The notes beneath the pieces were generated by a model. It was not told the DNA's origin, made no database searches, and was given only the letters and a program-made list of their open reading frames with translations. A stretch of DNA of 64,000 nucleotides from Sphingobacteriales bacterium. Its GTDB lineage: Bacteria > Bacteroidota > Bacteroidia > Chitinophagales > UBA2359. Of the stretch, positions 27,112-36,633 are shown piece after piece. Both the position numbers and the translations under genes were made by a program. How positions within the stretch are numbered: the stretch's first letter is position 1; the number at the start of each line of letters is the position of its first letter. The stretch is taken from the NCBI GenBank assembly GCA_016711295.1, contig JADJTE010000006.1, positions 124,001-188,000 on the forward strand, written 5' to 3'.

Positions 27112-27372
27112 TTATTTTTTGGTTGGCGTGGTAACGGGCGACGCAGCGGCTTTTTGGGCTTTTACGATAGAGTCGGCTTTGGCAGGTACTTCTTGCGCCA
27201 CGCGTTGCGAGCAGGCGGCATTGATAGAGTCTTGAACGACTTTGATGTTTGCGCCTACGATAGAATCGACTTTGGCGCGTTGTTGTGCGGGGTCGATAGT
27301 TACGCCCGATTTTTGGCAGGCACTCATGGCTGCCAAAAGGCAAACGATGATGCTCAATGATAAATATTTCAT
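27112..27372 (-). CDS. Small lipoprotein
   Basis: An 86-residue predicted lipoprotein with lipobox MSAC (Cys19). The mature part is helical and Ala/Lys-rich (AKVDSIVGANIKVVQDSINAAC ... AKADSIVKAQKAA) with one further Cys, and ends in a Pro/Thr tail. It looks like a shortened relative of the 26354 lipoprotein. A -7 element TACTTTTG lies at 27433-27426. Function unknown. Confidence 0.7.
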   Translation of the reverse strand: MKYLSLSIIVCLLAAMSACQKSGVTIDPAQQRAKVDSIVGANIKVVQDSINAACSQRVAQEVPAKADSIVKAQKAAASPVTTPTKK

Positions 27373-27544
27373 TGTTTGATGGTTTTATTTTTTTGGTGGT
27401 TAAGATGCGAAGTTGAAAAAGCAGACAAAAGTATTACTTAATAATGATATAGTGTATCTTTTAAGGTAAAAAAAATGAGTTTCACGCTTAATTTTTTCAG
27501 TTCGGAACATGCCTATCTCATATCTTGGTAGTAATATACCTGCA

Positions 27545-29071
27545 TTATGGTTGTAGCAGGCGGTCTAAGTCATCTCGTAATAAGACGTTGCTTGGCTTGC
27601 GAGCATCGGCAATAGCCACATTTCCCTGTTTGTCGATAATGGCATAATGGGGCAATGCTCTTATGCCCAGCGTAAATAGGGCTTCATCTTTGAGCGGTTT
27701 GCTCATCAAGTAATGTTCGCCGCTTAGTTGGTATCGGGCGATGTTTCCGCGCCATTTCGATTCTATGTCGTCGGGTGTTAGGTATAGAAAGATGAGGTCT
27801 TGCTTGGCGTAGTATTTTTGTAGGGTTTGGCTATACGGCAATTCGCTCAGGCAAGGAGCGCACCAACTTGCCCAAAAATCGATATAAATAACTTTTCCTT
27901 TGTATTTTGCCAATAGTGCCTCGAACGATAAGGCATAATCTTCGTCGATAATATATAGCTGGGCATCGGCGGGCGGTTCGGCATTCATAAACGCACGGAA
28001 TTGCGCATATTGTTTTTCGACGGCAAATAAGGCGTAGCGGTCTTGTGTTTGTTGGGCGAATTGTTCGTAGAGTCGTGGCGTATCGGCATATTCAGCCATA
28101 ATTAGGTCTATGAGCAATTTGGCGGTAGCATATTCGCGGGCTTTTCCTTGCAATTCGGTTTGTGCCAATTCGATGGCGCGTAGCACCCAAGGCAATCTTT
28201 GTTGTTCGCGTTGTCGGCGCAGGTCTTCGGGGTCGCGCATAGATAGGTTGCGCAGGTGATAATCTAAAAATTCTAAGTACCGATTAGATACCACAGCCTC
28301 ATTATCGTTTAATATGAAGTGGGTTTGGCTATACATTTTATAATCGTCGTTTTGTTTATCTTCGCTTCTGAAATACCAAGCAGCCATGCGCGTAGCATAT
28401 CGATAGTTAGCTTCGGCTTTTGCCCAAGTCTGAAACGCCGCGGAGCTTTGAGGGTTTTGGTCCAAAAAATTGCGCAACAGCGTTTGTTCGCGCTGTTTAT
28501 AGTTTTCGCACAGAGGCATATAGGCGGCGCGGCTGCTTAGTTGCTCGCGGCGGGCACGTAGTTCGTTTTCGACTGTTTCTGCGCCATATTGCCGATACAT
28601 TTGCTGGCAATATTGGTTGTGTATCGCGCCTTTACCTTCGTAGCGTAGGGTTTGGGTCAGGTTATCGCCTGTAAATTGCATCTTTATATCGTCGTTGGGC
28701 GACAAAAACAGCAGGGTTGTTTGTCCGTCGTATTCGCACAGGACGGGCATGGGTTTGGGCAATAAAATACGCGCTTCAAATGCGCCTAATGCCGTAGGCA
28801 CTTCTACAAATTCGAGGGTTTCGAGCAGGTTATCGAAATAAAACCGTATGGGTTTTTGATGAAACGCTCCTTGTGTTAGATAGGCTAATGGGCTGTTAAT
28901 CGCGCCGCGTATGGTAGCAGTACCTGGCGTATCAGCTAATAAAGTTTGTCCTACGAATAGCAGCCAACCTAATAGCCAGCAGCCCTGCAAAAGAGACCTT
29001 AGTAAAATAGAACGAGCTTGCGCAATAGGATTTAAGCGGCTTATCTGCGCTCGAATGATGATTTTGGGCAA
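27545..29071 (-). CDS. TlpA-like thioredoxin-domain protein
   Basis: A 508-residue exported protein. A basic N-terminus leads to a hydrophobic signal (about residues 27-46). Residues 50-370 are a long helical/beta N-terminal region as in Bacteroidota TlpA/ResA-like proteins with a DUF4369-type start. Residues 375-508 form a thioredoxin fold: IYIDFWASWCAPCLSELP with redox Cys404 and Cys407, then ALPHYAIIDKQGNV carrying the cis-Pro. A role in disulfide reduction, for instance in cytochrome maturation, is usual for such proteins but not specified here. The promoter element TACTTTTG is at 29158-29151. Confidence 0.85.
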   Translation of the reverse strand: MPKIIIRAQISRLNPIAQARSILLRSLLQGCWLLGWLLFVGQTLLADTPGTATIRGAINSPLAYLTQGAFHQKPIRFYFDNLLETLEFVEVPTALGAFEARILLPKPMPVLCEYDGQTTLLFLSPNDDIKMQFTGDNLTQTLRYEGKGAIHNQYCQQMYRQYGAETVENELRARREQLSSRAAYMPLCENYKQREQTLLRNFLDQNPQSSAAFQTWAKAEANYRYATRMAAWYFRSEDKQNDDYKMYSQTHFILNDNEAVVSNRYLEFLDYHLRNLSMRDPEDLRRQREQQRLPWVLRAIELAQTELQGKAREYATAKLLIDLIMAEYADTPRLYEQFAQQTQDRYALFAVEKQYAQFRAFMNAEPPADAQLYIIDEDYALSFEALLAKYKGKVIYIDFWASWCAPCLSELPYSQTLQKYYAKQDLIFLYLTPDDIESKWRGNIARYQLSGEHYLMSKPLKDEALFTLGIRALPHYAIIDKQGNVAIADARKPSNVLLRDDLDRLLQP

Positions 29072-29102
29072 AGTTTTTGGGTCGTTTATCGTTTAAAAAA
29101 TG

Positions 29103-29424
29103 GCAGCTATTTAGGCAACTTCGCCACTAGGCTATTCATTAGATTTTCTACAAAAGTAAGAAATCGAAAATTTAACCTTACATTTGGGAAATGCAGAAAT
29201 TACCTTCATCGTTTCTAAAAATGCCGTAGGCATGTTATATTGGTAGCATATAGCAAGTACGATTCTTAAAATGCCGTAGGTATGGCATCTAACATTAGAA
29301 CTGTGGGGAATAAATGCGACCTACAAACATGAATTAGAATAGAGGGGCGCAATACCTAAATAGTTACAAAAAATTGTATATTCGATTAGAAATAGCTATT
29401 CTCACTACAAGGCTAAATAGTTAC
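29103..29424. mobile_element. Composite MITE insertion
   Basis: A 322-bp segment flanked by the perfect 8-bp direct repeat AAAAAATG (29095-29102 and 29425-29432). The left end GCAGCTATTTAGGC and right end CTAAATAGTTAC are family termini, and an internal right end occurs near 29359. The right part is a truncated main-type core and the middle holds a long-core-type segment, so it looks like a nested or recombined element. Two imperfect direct copies of AAAATGCCGTAGG lie at about 29217 and 29268. From 29433 to 29712 I see nothing further. Confidence 0.7.
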
Positions 29425-29712
29425 AAAAAATGTATTTCTATGCCGCAAAATTACACCTTTTTTAGCTCATTTCTGAGGTAGTTCAAGGGTTTCGTCTCAA
29501 ATATTGGCAAAGTAGCCCAATGAATGTACTATCCAATAGGTTCTAATCTGCTAAAAGATAGCCCCCAATAAGAGGTGGATTCAGGCATTAAAAATGAAAA
29601 ACAGCGTGGCAAGTGGTGCGCCGCCGATTGTTTTGCCGAACGGCAACTACTTTCTGCCTATCTAAGCATATATTACAGCCAACTTTAGGGCTGTTTTTGA
29701 TAAAACAATGCG

Positions 29713-29720
29713 TATCTTTG
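29713..29720 (+). promoter_or_regulatory. icd promoter -7 element
   Basis: TATCTTTG, the TAnnTTTG consensus, 41 bases before the icd start. Confidence 0.7.
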
Positions 29721-29760
29721 TGCCCTAAATTTTTTATCACTAATTTTTTTTCAAAAAGTT

Positions 29761-31026
29761 ATGAGCAATCAAGCAATACGTATCGAAAACGGGCAATTAA
29801 TAGTTCCCGATTTCCCCACCATTCCGTTTATAGAGGGCGATGGTACGGGTGTTGATATATGGCCTGCGGCGCAATTGGTATTCGATGCTGCGGTAGAAAA
29901 AGCCTACGGCGGCAAACGCAAAATTACGTGGCTCGAAGTATTGGCGGGCGAAAAAGCCTTTAATCAAACCAACGATTGGCTGCCGAAAGCCACCTTAGAC
30001 ACCATCGACAAATACCTATTTGCCATCAAAGGTCCTTTGACTACGCCTGTGGGCGGCGGTATTCGGTCGCTTAATGTAGCGTTGCGCCAAGAGTTAGACC
30101 TCTATGCCTGTGTGCGCCCGGTGAAATATTTCGATGGCGTGCCCTCGCCCGCCAAAGAACCGCAAAAGGTGAATATGGTTATTTTCCGCGAAAACACCGA
30201 AGACATTTATGCGGGTATCGAATATATGACCGGTACGCCCGAAGCTGCCAAATTGCTTGCGTTTTTGCAAAATGAATTGGGCGTTAAAAAAATTCGTTTC
30301 CCCGAAACTTCGTCATTTGGTATCAAACCCGTATCGCTCGAAGGTACAGAACGCTTGGTACGCGCTGCTTTGCACTATGCCATCGACAATAAACAGCCTT
30401 CGGTCACTATCGTACACAAGGGCAATATCATGAAATTCACCGAAGGTGCCTTTAAAAATTGGGCTTATGAATTAGCCGAGCGCGAATTTGGCGATGCCGT
30501 ATTTACGTGGGCACAATACGACCGCATCAAAGCCGCCGAAAGCGAAGCAGCCGCCAACAAAGCACAAAACGAAGCCATCGCCGCCGGAAAAATCATCGTC
30601 AAAGATATGATTGCCGACAATTTCTTGCAACAAATACAACTGCGCCCCGCTGAGTATGCCGTCATTGCTACACTAAACCTCAATGGCGACTATATTTCGG
30701 ACGCATTAGCCGCGCAAGTGGGCGGCATCGGCATTGCACCAGGCGCCAACATCAACTATATCACGGGACATGCTGTATTTGAAGCTACACACGGAACAGC
30801 TCCCAAATATGCGGGTTTGGATAAGGTAAACCCTAGCTCGGTCATTCTGTCGGGCGTTATTATGTTCGAATATATGGGTTGGAAAGAAGTTGCCGACCTC
30901 ATCAATAGCGGAATGACCAAAGCTATTGCCGCCAAAACCGTTACCTACGACTTCGCACGCCTCATGAGCGGTGCCACCGAAGTTAGCTGTTCGGGTTTTG
31001 CCAAAGCTATTGTGGCACACATGTAA
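29761..31026 (+). CDS. icd: Isocitrate dehydrogenase (NADP-type)
   Basis: A 421-residue isocitrate dehydrogenase converting isocitrate to 2-oxoglutarate in the TCA cycle. Family signatures are all visible: IEGDGTG at the start, KGPLTTPVGGGIRSLNVALRQ with the substrate-binding Ser/Asn, LYACVRPV, FRENTEDIYAGIE, the catalytic Lys in VTIVHKGNIMKFTEGAF, the Asp of DMIADNFLQQ and LNGDYISDALAAQVGG, and EATHGTAPKYAG for the nucleotide adenosine site. The length matches the E. coli-type enzyme. It is monocistronic between its promoter and a clear terminator, with no frame damage. Confidence 0.96.
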   Translation: MSNQAIRIENGQLIVPDFPTIPFIEGDGTGVDIWPAAQLVFDAAVEKAYGGKRKITWLEVLAGEKAFNQTNDWLPKATLDTIDKYLFAIKGPLTTPVGGGIRSLNVALRQELDLYACVRPVKYFDGVPSPAKEPQKVNMVIFRENTEDIYAGIEYMTGTPEAAKLLAFLQNELGVKKIRFPETSSFGIKPVSLEGTERLVRAALHYAIDNKQPSVTIVHKGNIMKFTEGAFKNWAYELAEREFGDAVFTWAQYDRIKAAESEAAANKAQNEAIAAGKIIVKDMIADNFLQQIQLRPAEYAVIATLNLNGDYISDALAAQVGGIGIAPGANINYITGHAVFEATHGTAPKYAGLDKVNPSSVILSGVIMFEYMGWKEVADLINSGMTKAIAAKTVTYDFARLMSGATEVSCSGFAKAIVAHM

Positions 31027-31052
31027 TAAGCATAGCACTACCCAAAAATGCC

Positions 31053-31092
31053 AAACGCCGACATGGAAAATAATCCGATGTCGGCGTTTTGA
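31053..31092 (+). terminator. Terminator between icd and rlpA
   Basis: A perfect 12-bp stem, AAACGCCGACAT / ATGTCGGCGTTT, with a 13-nt loop, 26 bases past icd. It lies between convergent genes and can serve both. Confidence 0.85.
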
Positions 31093-31105
31093 TGTATGTA
31101 AAGGC

Positions 31106-31480
31106 TTATGCCTTCCATTGTTTTTTATCTAATATTTCTATCTTTACTTTTGCTTTACCCCGCTTAATCAAACCTATCTTCTCAGCAGCAGCCCGCGACA
31201 TATCTAAGGCGCGTCCTTTGATGTGAGGACCTCGGTCGTTGATGCGCACGACAACCGATTTTTTGGTGTCTAAACAAGTAACCTTGATGCGGGTATTGAA
31301 GGGAAGTGTGAGGTGTGCAGCAGTCAATTCTTTTTTATTATATTTTTCGCCGTTAGCAGTTTTTCTGCCCTGAAATTTATCGGAATAATAGGTGGCTATG
31401 CCATAAGAAGATTTTTTTTGTGCCCAACAAAGAGCGGTACAAAGGCACAAAAAAACAAGGGTCTTGGCAATAAACTTCAT
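31106..31480 (-). CDS. rlpA: RlpA-like septal ring protein
   Basis: A 124-residue secreted protein: signal peptide to about residue 20 (ALCWA-Q), then a double-psi beta-barrel. GIATYYSDKFQGRKTANGE, LTAAHLTLPFNTRIKVTC, VVVRINDRGPHIKGRALDMS and KIGLIKRGKAKVKIE are the canonical RlpA strands, including the catalytic-type Asp in NDRGP. In other bacteria RlpA cleaves denuded glycan at the division site. There is no SPOR domain, which is normal for the short Bacteroidota form. Confidence 0.92.
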   Translation of the reverse strand: MKFIAKTLVFLCLCTALCWAQKKSSYGIATYYSDKFQGRKTANGEKYNKKELTAAHLTLPFNTRIKVTCLDTKKSVVVRINDRGPHIKGRALDMSRAAAEKIGLIKRGKAKVKIEILDKKQWKA

Positions 31481-32011
31481 AAGTTAGAATTTGTATTTTT
31501 TACTTAGAAAAATCCCTGAAAATCAGAGAATTATACTCGTTAAAGCGATTACATGATTGCCTATTGACAAAAATGATGCGCAAAAATGAGCAGAATATCG
31601 CAAAGCACCAAACAAATATTTGCAAAAACAAATCATATTTATTGATATTTAAAACCAATTTTACCTTCCTTACTATCTTGCATACGGCTCAAAAATTGCG
31701 AAATACAAAGCCCCATAAGGGATACAAAAATTAATTCTAAAAAAATATGATAATTACTTGTGGTTGCATCGATAAAAAAATTTGACAAAAAAATGACATT
31801 ATTTTTGGTGACTTACTGTTGCTTTTGCAGTAATTGAACGAGTTTTGCCCAATAGCCCCTCAATAATTCCGGTGGATAGTGCAAAAACCAAGCAACAAGC
31901 GATAAAATACCTATTAGGCGAAATGCCAAAGACACAGATTACCTCCCGAAAGGGGTTCTCTGTGCCTTGCGCGTCTAAGGGCAGGCCCTATAAAACGACT
32001 ATGTTCATTTT
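31481..32011. other. Intergenic region
   Basis: A 530-base AT-rich stretch without a supported gene. Its only structure is an interrupted inverted repeat at 31933-31964 (CACAGA...CCC / GGGG...TCTGTG with a GAAA-type loop), which could end transcription of the PepSY-like gene read from the other side. Confidence 0.4.
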
Positions 32012-33043
32012 TTAACCACCATTTCCGTCACCATCACCGTCGCTACCGCTATTATCGTCATCACCGTCGTTGTCATCATCGCCGCCACCACCGCTGTCGC
32101 CGTCACCGAATCCTAAGAAATTGCCGTTGGCATCGAAATACATTTCTATACCATTGCTCAACTCTATTTCAAAGCCGCCATTGTCTTCTGAGTTAGCTTC
32201 TACGATGCTTGTGCCGGGGTAGTTGGCTGCTACATAATCGTTGATAGCTGCGGGCAAGGTGCTGATGTCTACATTGTCATCATCGCCGCCGCCACCGCTG
32301 TCGCCGTCGCTGAATCCTAAGAAATTGCCGTTGGCATCGAAATACATTTCTATACCATTGCTCAATTCGATTTCAAAGCCGCCGTTGTCTTCCGAGTCTG
32401 CTTCTACGATGCTTGTGCCGGGGTAGTTGGCTGCTACATAATCGTTGATAGCTGCGGGCAAGGTGCTGATGTCTACATTGTCGTTGCTGTCGCCGTCGTT
32501 GTCGTCATCTTCGTCTTCTTCGCCATCGCCGTCGTTGTCCTCGTCCGAGTCTAAGCCTAAGAAATTGCCATTAGCATCAAAATAGAGATTAAATCCGCCG
32601 CCAAATTCAACTTCGTAGCCGCCGCTGTCTTCCATGTTCGCTTCTTCGATGGTCATGTCGGGGTAGTTGGCTGCCAAATAGTCTAAGATGGCAGTAGGCA
32701 GCGTTGCGGGGTCAATATTAATGTCGTCATCGTCGTCGGCACTTTCGGCAAATAAAAATCCGCCATCTGCGTCAAAATAAATTTCGGTGCCATCGGCGAG
32801 GTGCGCTTCAAAGGCGATTGCAGGGTTATCCTCGTCATTTTCGTCTTCGACATACAACACCACAACATCTGCATAATTAGCTGCCAAATATGCTGCAATG
32901 GCATCGGGAATTTGCTCTACGCTATCGTCGGACGACGAGCTAACCGTAACGCCTTCGGCTTGTATATCTCCCATAATATCTTCGGAGCAAGCACTAAAAA
33001 AGCCCATAAAGCCGAGCATAGTTAAAAAAAAGACCTTTCTCAT
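32012..33043 (-). CDS. Asp-rich PepSY-like repeat lipoprotein
   Basis: A lipoprotein (lipobox FSAC, Cys19 from start MRKVFF; an ATG three codons earlier is also possible) with four PepSY-like (BLIP-like) repeats. Each repeat runs LP-x-A-I-x-x-Y-x-A-x-N-Y-P ... I-x-x-A ... G-x-x-E-x-E-x-x-x-G-x-x-x-Y-F-D-A-x-G-x-F-L. Repeats are joined by Asp/Gly/Asn-rich linkers such as EEDEDDDNDGDSNDN and the protein ends in an acidic tail. Repeats 3 and 4 are nearly identical (204-bp tandem duplication). PepSY-like proteins are periplasmic or surface proteins of unclear role; strong acidity suggests cation binding. A paralogue lies immediately upstream. Confidence 0.85.
   Translation of the reverse strand: MRKVFFLTMLGFMGFFSACSEDIMGDIQAEGVTVSSSSDDSVEQIPDAIAAYLAANYADVVVLYVEDENDEDNPAIAFEAHLADGTEIYFDADGGFLFAESADDDDDINIDPATLPTAILDYLAANYPDMTIEEANMEDSGGYEVEFGGGFNLYFDANGNFLGLDSDEDNDGDGEEDEDDDNDGDSNDNVDISTLPAAINDYVAANYPGTSIVEADSEDNGGFEIELSNGIEMYFDANGNFLGFSDGDSGGGGDDDNVDISTLPAAINDYVAANYPGTSIVEANSEDNGGFEIELSNGIEMYFDANGNFLGFGDGDSGGGGDDDNDGDDDNSGSDGDGDGNGG
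32096..32503. repeat. 204-bp in-frame tandem duplication
   Basis: Two head-to-tail units (32096-32299 and 32300-32503) encode 68 residues each (PepSY-like repeats 3 and 4 with part of the linker) and differ at only a few bases, implying recent duplication or gene conversion. Confidence 0.8.
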
Positions 33044-33132
33044 GATTAACATTTTTTTTATTCGGATTTTTTAAATAATTGCCGAATTTGTTAGGAAAAT
33101 AAGATAAAATTTGGTTGTGTTGTTTTTTCGAT

Positions 33133-34182
33133 TTAAGGCAATACCGTAGTTTGGATTGTTTTTCTGCCGCCGCCTATGATGACGGGGTTAATGGCAGTAG
33201 GTACGTCGGGCCAAATAACCGTTATGTCGGCACCGGGCGTAAATCGGGCGGCGGTGATGGGTATTGTTATGCTAAACGGTATGGAGTCGCCTGCTGCGAT
33301 ATCATTATCGGGTAGGTTAATGGCATCGTCGGCAATAACGGCGTTGGGGTCGGCAGGCTCTTCGTCCTCTACGCCATATACAATGTCGATATCGTCGGTG
33401 CCAAATGGGTAAATGCTTTGATTGATGATATAGCCGCTCAGGGTGGCAGTATCTCCGATGGTTACGGTATCCGGAAATTGTAGGCTACTCAATACGAGTT
33501 CAAATTCGTTTTCTTCGTACAAAAACACGCCTAAGTGATTGAAATACAGTTTCAAACCATTGTTGAGGCGTATTTCGTAGTTGCCATTCGATTCTATTTC
33601 GGCAACAATAATTGTAGTATTGGGGTAGTTATTGGCAATATAGCTGCCAATATTTGCGGGTAAGCTATTGGGTGCTATCGCTATCTCGTCGTTATCATCG
33701 CCTTCCCACCATTCGCCTTCGCTTGTTTCTTCGTATAGGATATTGCCATTGGCATCAAAATATAATTCGGTATCGTCAATCAATTTTATTTCATATACGC
33801 CATTTTCAGATTGATGAGCTTCGTCAATGCCCACAGGGTAAAGGGCGGCTATATAATCTTGTATGGCAGTGGGCAAATCGGCGGGCGCGATATTGGGTTC
33901 TTCTACGTCTTCAAATAAAAACTTGCCTTCTTGTTCAAAATATATTTTTAGTCCGTTATCAAACCTCACTTCGTAATAGCCGTTCGATTTTTGCCGTATT
34001 CTATCAATTGCCATCCCGCTATAATTTGTGTTGATATAAGCCGCAGCGGCGGCAGGCAAATCGGCAAGGGTCAAATCTCCGCCGCCTCCGTTGCCTTCAT
34101 CTTCGCTCAGGAAAGTGCCGTTTAGGTCAAAATATAGCTCTGTTCCGTTATCGAGCGTTACTTCATATACGTCATTTTCCAT
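33133..34182 (-). CDS. PepSY-like repeat protein with CARDB-like end, main part
   Basis: A 349-residue main part of a gene spanning 34393-33133. It has three full PepSY-like repeats and the end of a fourth (DVYEVTLDNGTELYFDLNG; YYEVRFDNGLKIYFEQEG; VYEIKLIDDTELYFDANG; NYEIRLNNGLKLYFNHLG), each preceded by a LPAxIxxYIxxxYP segment. After about residue 225 it changes to a CARDB-like beta-sandwich (LQFPDTVTIGDTATLSGYI ... DSIPFSITIPIT). A frameshift in an A run near 34177 separates it from its N-terminus. Confidence 0.8.
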   Translation of the reverse strand: MENDVYEVTLDNGTELYFDLNGTFLSEDEGNGGGGDLTLADLPAAAAAYINTNYSGMAIDRIRQKSNGYYEVRFDNGLKIYFEQEGKFLFEDVEEPNIAPADLPTAIQDYIAALYPVGIDEAHQSENGVYEIKLIDDTELYFDANGNILYEETSEGEWWEGDDNDEIAIAPNSLPANIGSYIANNYPNTTIIVAEIESNGNYEIRLNNGLKLYFNHLGVFLYEENEFELVLSSLQFPDTVTIGDTATLSGYIINQSIYPFGTDDIDIVYGVEDEEPADPNAVIADDAINLPDNDIAAGDSIPFSITIPITAARFTPGADITVIWPDVPTAINPVIIGGGRKTIQTTVLP

Positions 34183-34393
34183 CTTCGTGCTCTACCGATA
34201 CGGCAAGGATAAACAGCCCTTCATAGTTGGCGGCTATATAGCTCGGTATGGCAGCGGGATATTGGGTTGTTTCGCCGTCCATCGAAGTATTAGAAGTCCA
34301 GCCCTCTGCTTGGATAATAGTGTTGTCGCATTCGCAAGCCGAAATGCTATACAACAGACCCAGCAACAAACAATATAGCAAATAGCGTTTCAT
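34172..34393 (-). CDS. PepSY-like lipoprotein, N-terminal part
   Basis: N-terminus of the same gene: lipoprotein signal with lipobox SISAC (Cys20), then AEGWTSNTSMDGE and the first half of a PepSY-like repeat (YPAAIPSYIAANYEGLFI). It overlaps the next block by 11 bases; restoring one base in the GGAAAATG run joins SVEHED to NDVYEVTL. It is a paralogue of the 32012 gene and probably in the same operon. Confidence 0.75.
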   Translation of the reverse strand: MKRYLLYCLLLGLLYSISACECDNTIIQAEGWTSNTSMDGETTQYPAAIPSYIAANYEGLFILAVSVEHEDGK

Positions 34394-34944
34394 AGTATAA
34401 CATTATTTATTATTAAATAAAATTAATTCAAATTTATCATTCATCGCTTTTGGTATCAATCGGAATAATTATTTGGGCTTGCCCATTTCTAACGTTCGTT
34501 GCTACATTTTTCGTAATTTTGCCCTCATTGGTCGGTAAGTGCGGTTTGATGATGCAAAGATAGGGTGCTTAGATTCGTTCGTAGTTATCTTTTTTCGCTT
34601 ACTTCTTACAAGTTCGCCCTTACTGCCCGATGCAATACCGCCACTAAAAACAAGCAATTGGAGGTGGTCTTTCTGCGTACAAGGGCGAATATATCGAGTT
34701 TTGAGGGAGCAAAAATGAGCTTTAATGGCTTTCAAGCGTTGTTTGTCTCCTCTATTGGCATTATTTTCTATGTCGCAATCATTTTCTACGTTTTTATAAG
34801 GCAAAGGTAGGGCAATTTGTTCGCTCATGCCCTTTCAAATTTAATACATTTCTTACAAGTTCAAACCAGAAAAAGGTATTTTTAGCCTCTAAAAATTGGG
34901 CCAGACGTGCATCTCGCCACGCTCCAAGCGATATAGGGCAGCCA

Positions 34945-35052
34945 ACTAATGTTCTAACAGAAAAGTTTTTAAGACCATTTTAAAAATGTAAATAACTGAT
35001 TATCAAGTAATTATATTAAAAATTAGTGCCTTAATTTTTTTGTCAGATTACT
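34945..35052. mobile_element. Second MITE-like family, copy 1
   Basis: About 100 bp with ends GTTCTAACAGAAAAG and (inverted) TGTCAGA, matching 50625-50724 in inverse orientation over nearly its full length with about a dozen differences. AT-rich and non-coding, it ends about 75 bases before the propeller gene. The rest of the 34394-35125 gap holds a possible minus-strand -7 element (TATCTTTG, 34562-34555) about 160 bases before the PepSY gene and no gene that I can support. Confidence 0.65.
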
Positions 35053-35125
35053 AAGTGAGAAACAAGTTTGTTGTACGAGTAGAAACGCCTCAGTGTTTTT
35101 CTAATACCCCAAATCCATTTTAACC

Positions 35126-36478
35126 ATGATACCTACTACCTACTTACTGCCATTGCAAATTGGTAGCCGCGCTCGTCGCTGCACAAAACATTATTGGTAT
35201 GTTGTATGCCTATGGCTTTTATGCTCACCGCTTGTAGGGCAAACGGCTACGGTAGAGCTAATATACAATACCTCCAACTCGCCCCTACCGCATAATCAAG
35301 CTAATGTCTTAGCCTTGTCGAGCAATGGCTCGCTGTGGATAGGCACCGAAGAAGGATTGGCTCAGTTGTTCGGCGGGCAATGGCAAATATATAACACTAA
35401 TAATAGCGGGCTGACCGACGACCGCGTGCGCAGCCTCGCATTACAAGGCAATACCATCTTTGCAGGTACGTTTATAGGCGGCTTATGCCTATACGACCAA
35501 GCTACTTGGAAAACCTATACTACGCTTACATCGGGACTACCCGACAATACCGTGCGCGGCATAGCCTTTAATAATAATACACAAACCGTTTGGTTAGGCA
35601 CTACGGGGGGCTTGGCAGTATGGCAGCCCGCCGACGATGTTTGGACTGCTTATTTTGTCGTATCGCCCAGCCTATCTATCAACAACCTCAATCACTTAGC
35701 CTTTGACGCGCAATATACCGCTTGGATAGCCACCCTCAATGCAGGCTTGATAGCCTTTGACGGCGAGGGTTTCCAATCGTACAAAACCAATAATTCGGGC
35801 ATTCCCGACAACAGCATAGAGCGCGTCATGATTACGCCCGACGGCAGCAAATGGCTTGCTACTACCTTTCATGGCTTGGCACGCTTAGATATAGACGAAG
35901 TTTGGACTATTTGGGATAATACCAATTCGCCTTTGACAGCCAATGAACTAACTACTGTTAGCCGCGACCCAGCAGGCAGGCTGCTCATAGGGTCGCGCAC
36001 GGCAGGGCTGTTCATCGCCGACATCGATAGCGGTACTTGGCTACATCTCGATACTACTAATAGCAACTTACCCAATAATCGCATCACGCAGGTCATAGCC
36101 GACAGCGACTCTACGCTATGGGTAGCCACACACGGCGGCGGCATAGCACGCATACACTACGGCGATTTCCCGACTGCCCTACACATAGCTCCTACTCCCT
36201 CCAAGCTAAACCCTATCCTAAACATTTATCCAAATCCTATTGCCAACGGCACCACCTTGCACCTACGCATCGATACCCACAAACTACCCGACACCGCACC
36301 CAATATCCCAACAACAGCTATACTATATAACCTATGCGGTGCAGAGGTCGCCCGCCAAACTACGAACAATCTGCCAACAGACTGGCAATTGCCCGCCTTG
36401 CCCCAAGGACTATACTACGTATGCGTTGCAACGGCAAACGGCAATATGCTACGCACCCCACTTTTTATCGGACAATAA
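35126..36478 (+). CDS. Two-component-regulator-type propeller T9SS protein
   Basis: A 450-residue exported protein. The signal lies around residues 22-40 (YVVCLWLLCSPLVGQ). About seven propeller repeats of the Reg_prop type follow: pattern W-I-G-T-x-x-G-L-A ... W-x-x-Y-x-x-x-N-S-x-L-P-x-N-x-I-x-x (for example LWIGTEEGLAQLFGGQW; VWLGTTGGLAVW; LLIGSRTAGLFI; LWVATHGGGIARI). The last 80 residues (LNIYPNPIANGTTLHLRI ... LPQGLYYVCVATANG) form a T9SS type A sorting domain. The sensor-kinase part usual for such propellers is absent, so this is a free secreted propeller. Confidence 0.88.
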   Translation: MIPTTYLLPLQIGSRARRCTKHYWYVVCLWLLCSPLVGQTATVELIYNTSNSPLPHNQANVLALSSNGSLWIGTEEGLAQLFGGQWQIYNTNNSGLTDDRVRSLALQGNTIFAGTFIGGLCLYDQATWKTYTTLTSGLPDNTVRGIAFNNNTQTVWLGTTGGLAVWQPADDVWTAYFVVSPSLSINNLNHLAFDAQYTAWIATLNAGLIAFDGEGFQSYKTNNSGIPDNSIERVMITPDGSKWLATTFHGLARLDIDEVWTIWDNTNSPLTANELTTVSRDPAGRLLIGSRTAGLFIADIDSGTWLHLDTTNSNLPNNRITQVIADSDSTLWVATHGGGIARIHYGDFPTALHIAPTPSKLNPILNIYPNPIANGTTLHLRIDTHKLPDTAPNIPTTAILYNLCGAEVARQTTNNLPTDWQLPALPQGLYYVCVATANGNMLRTPLFIGQ

Positions 36479-36633
36479 ACCCAAGTATGCCCCATCAGAC
36501 AGAAAAAGCCTTAGCTTTGCGGCTCAATTACGAGCGGCATCCAAGCAATGCTTTTCGTCGTAGCCTATGCCGCACAATCGCTCAATGCCAACCATATTTA
36601 TATTTTTTCCAATCAAACCAAGAAAACGCCAAC

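Noticed and set aside
34502..34828. Open frames on both strands in the gap before the propeller gene (minus 108 aa, plus 81 aa).
   Set aside because: They overlap each other, show no family motif or signal, and have low-complexity composition; probably chance frames.
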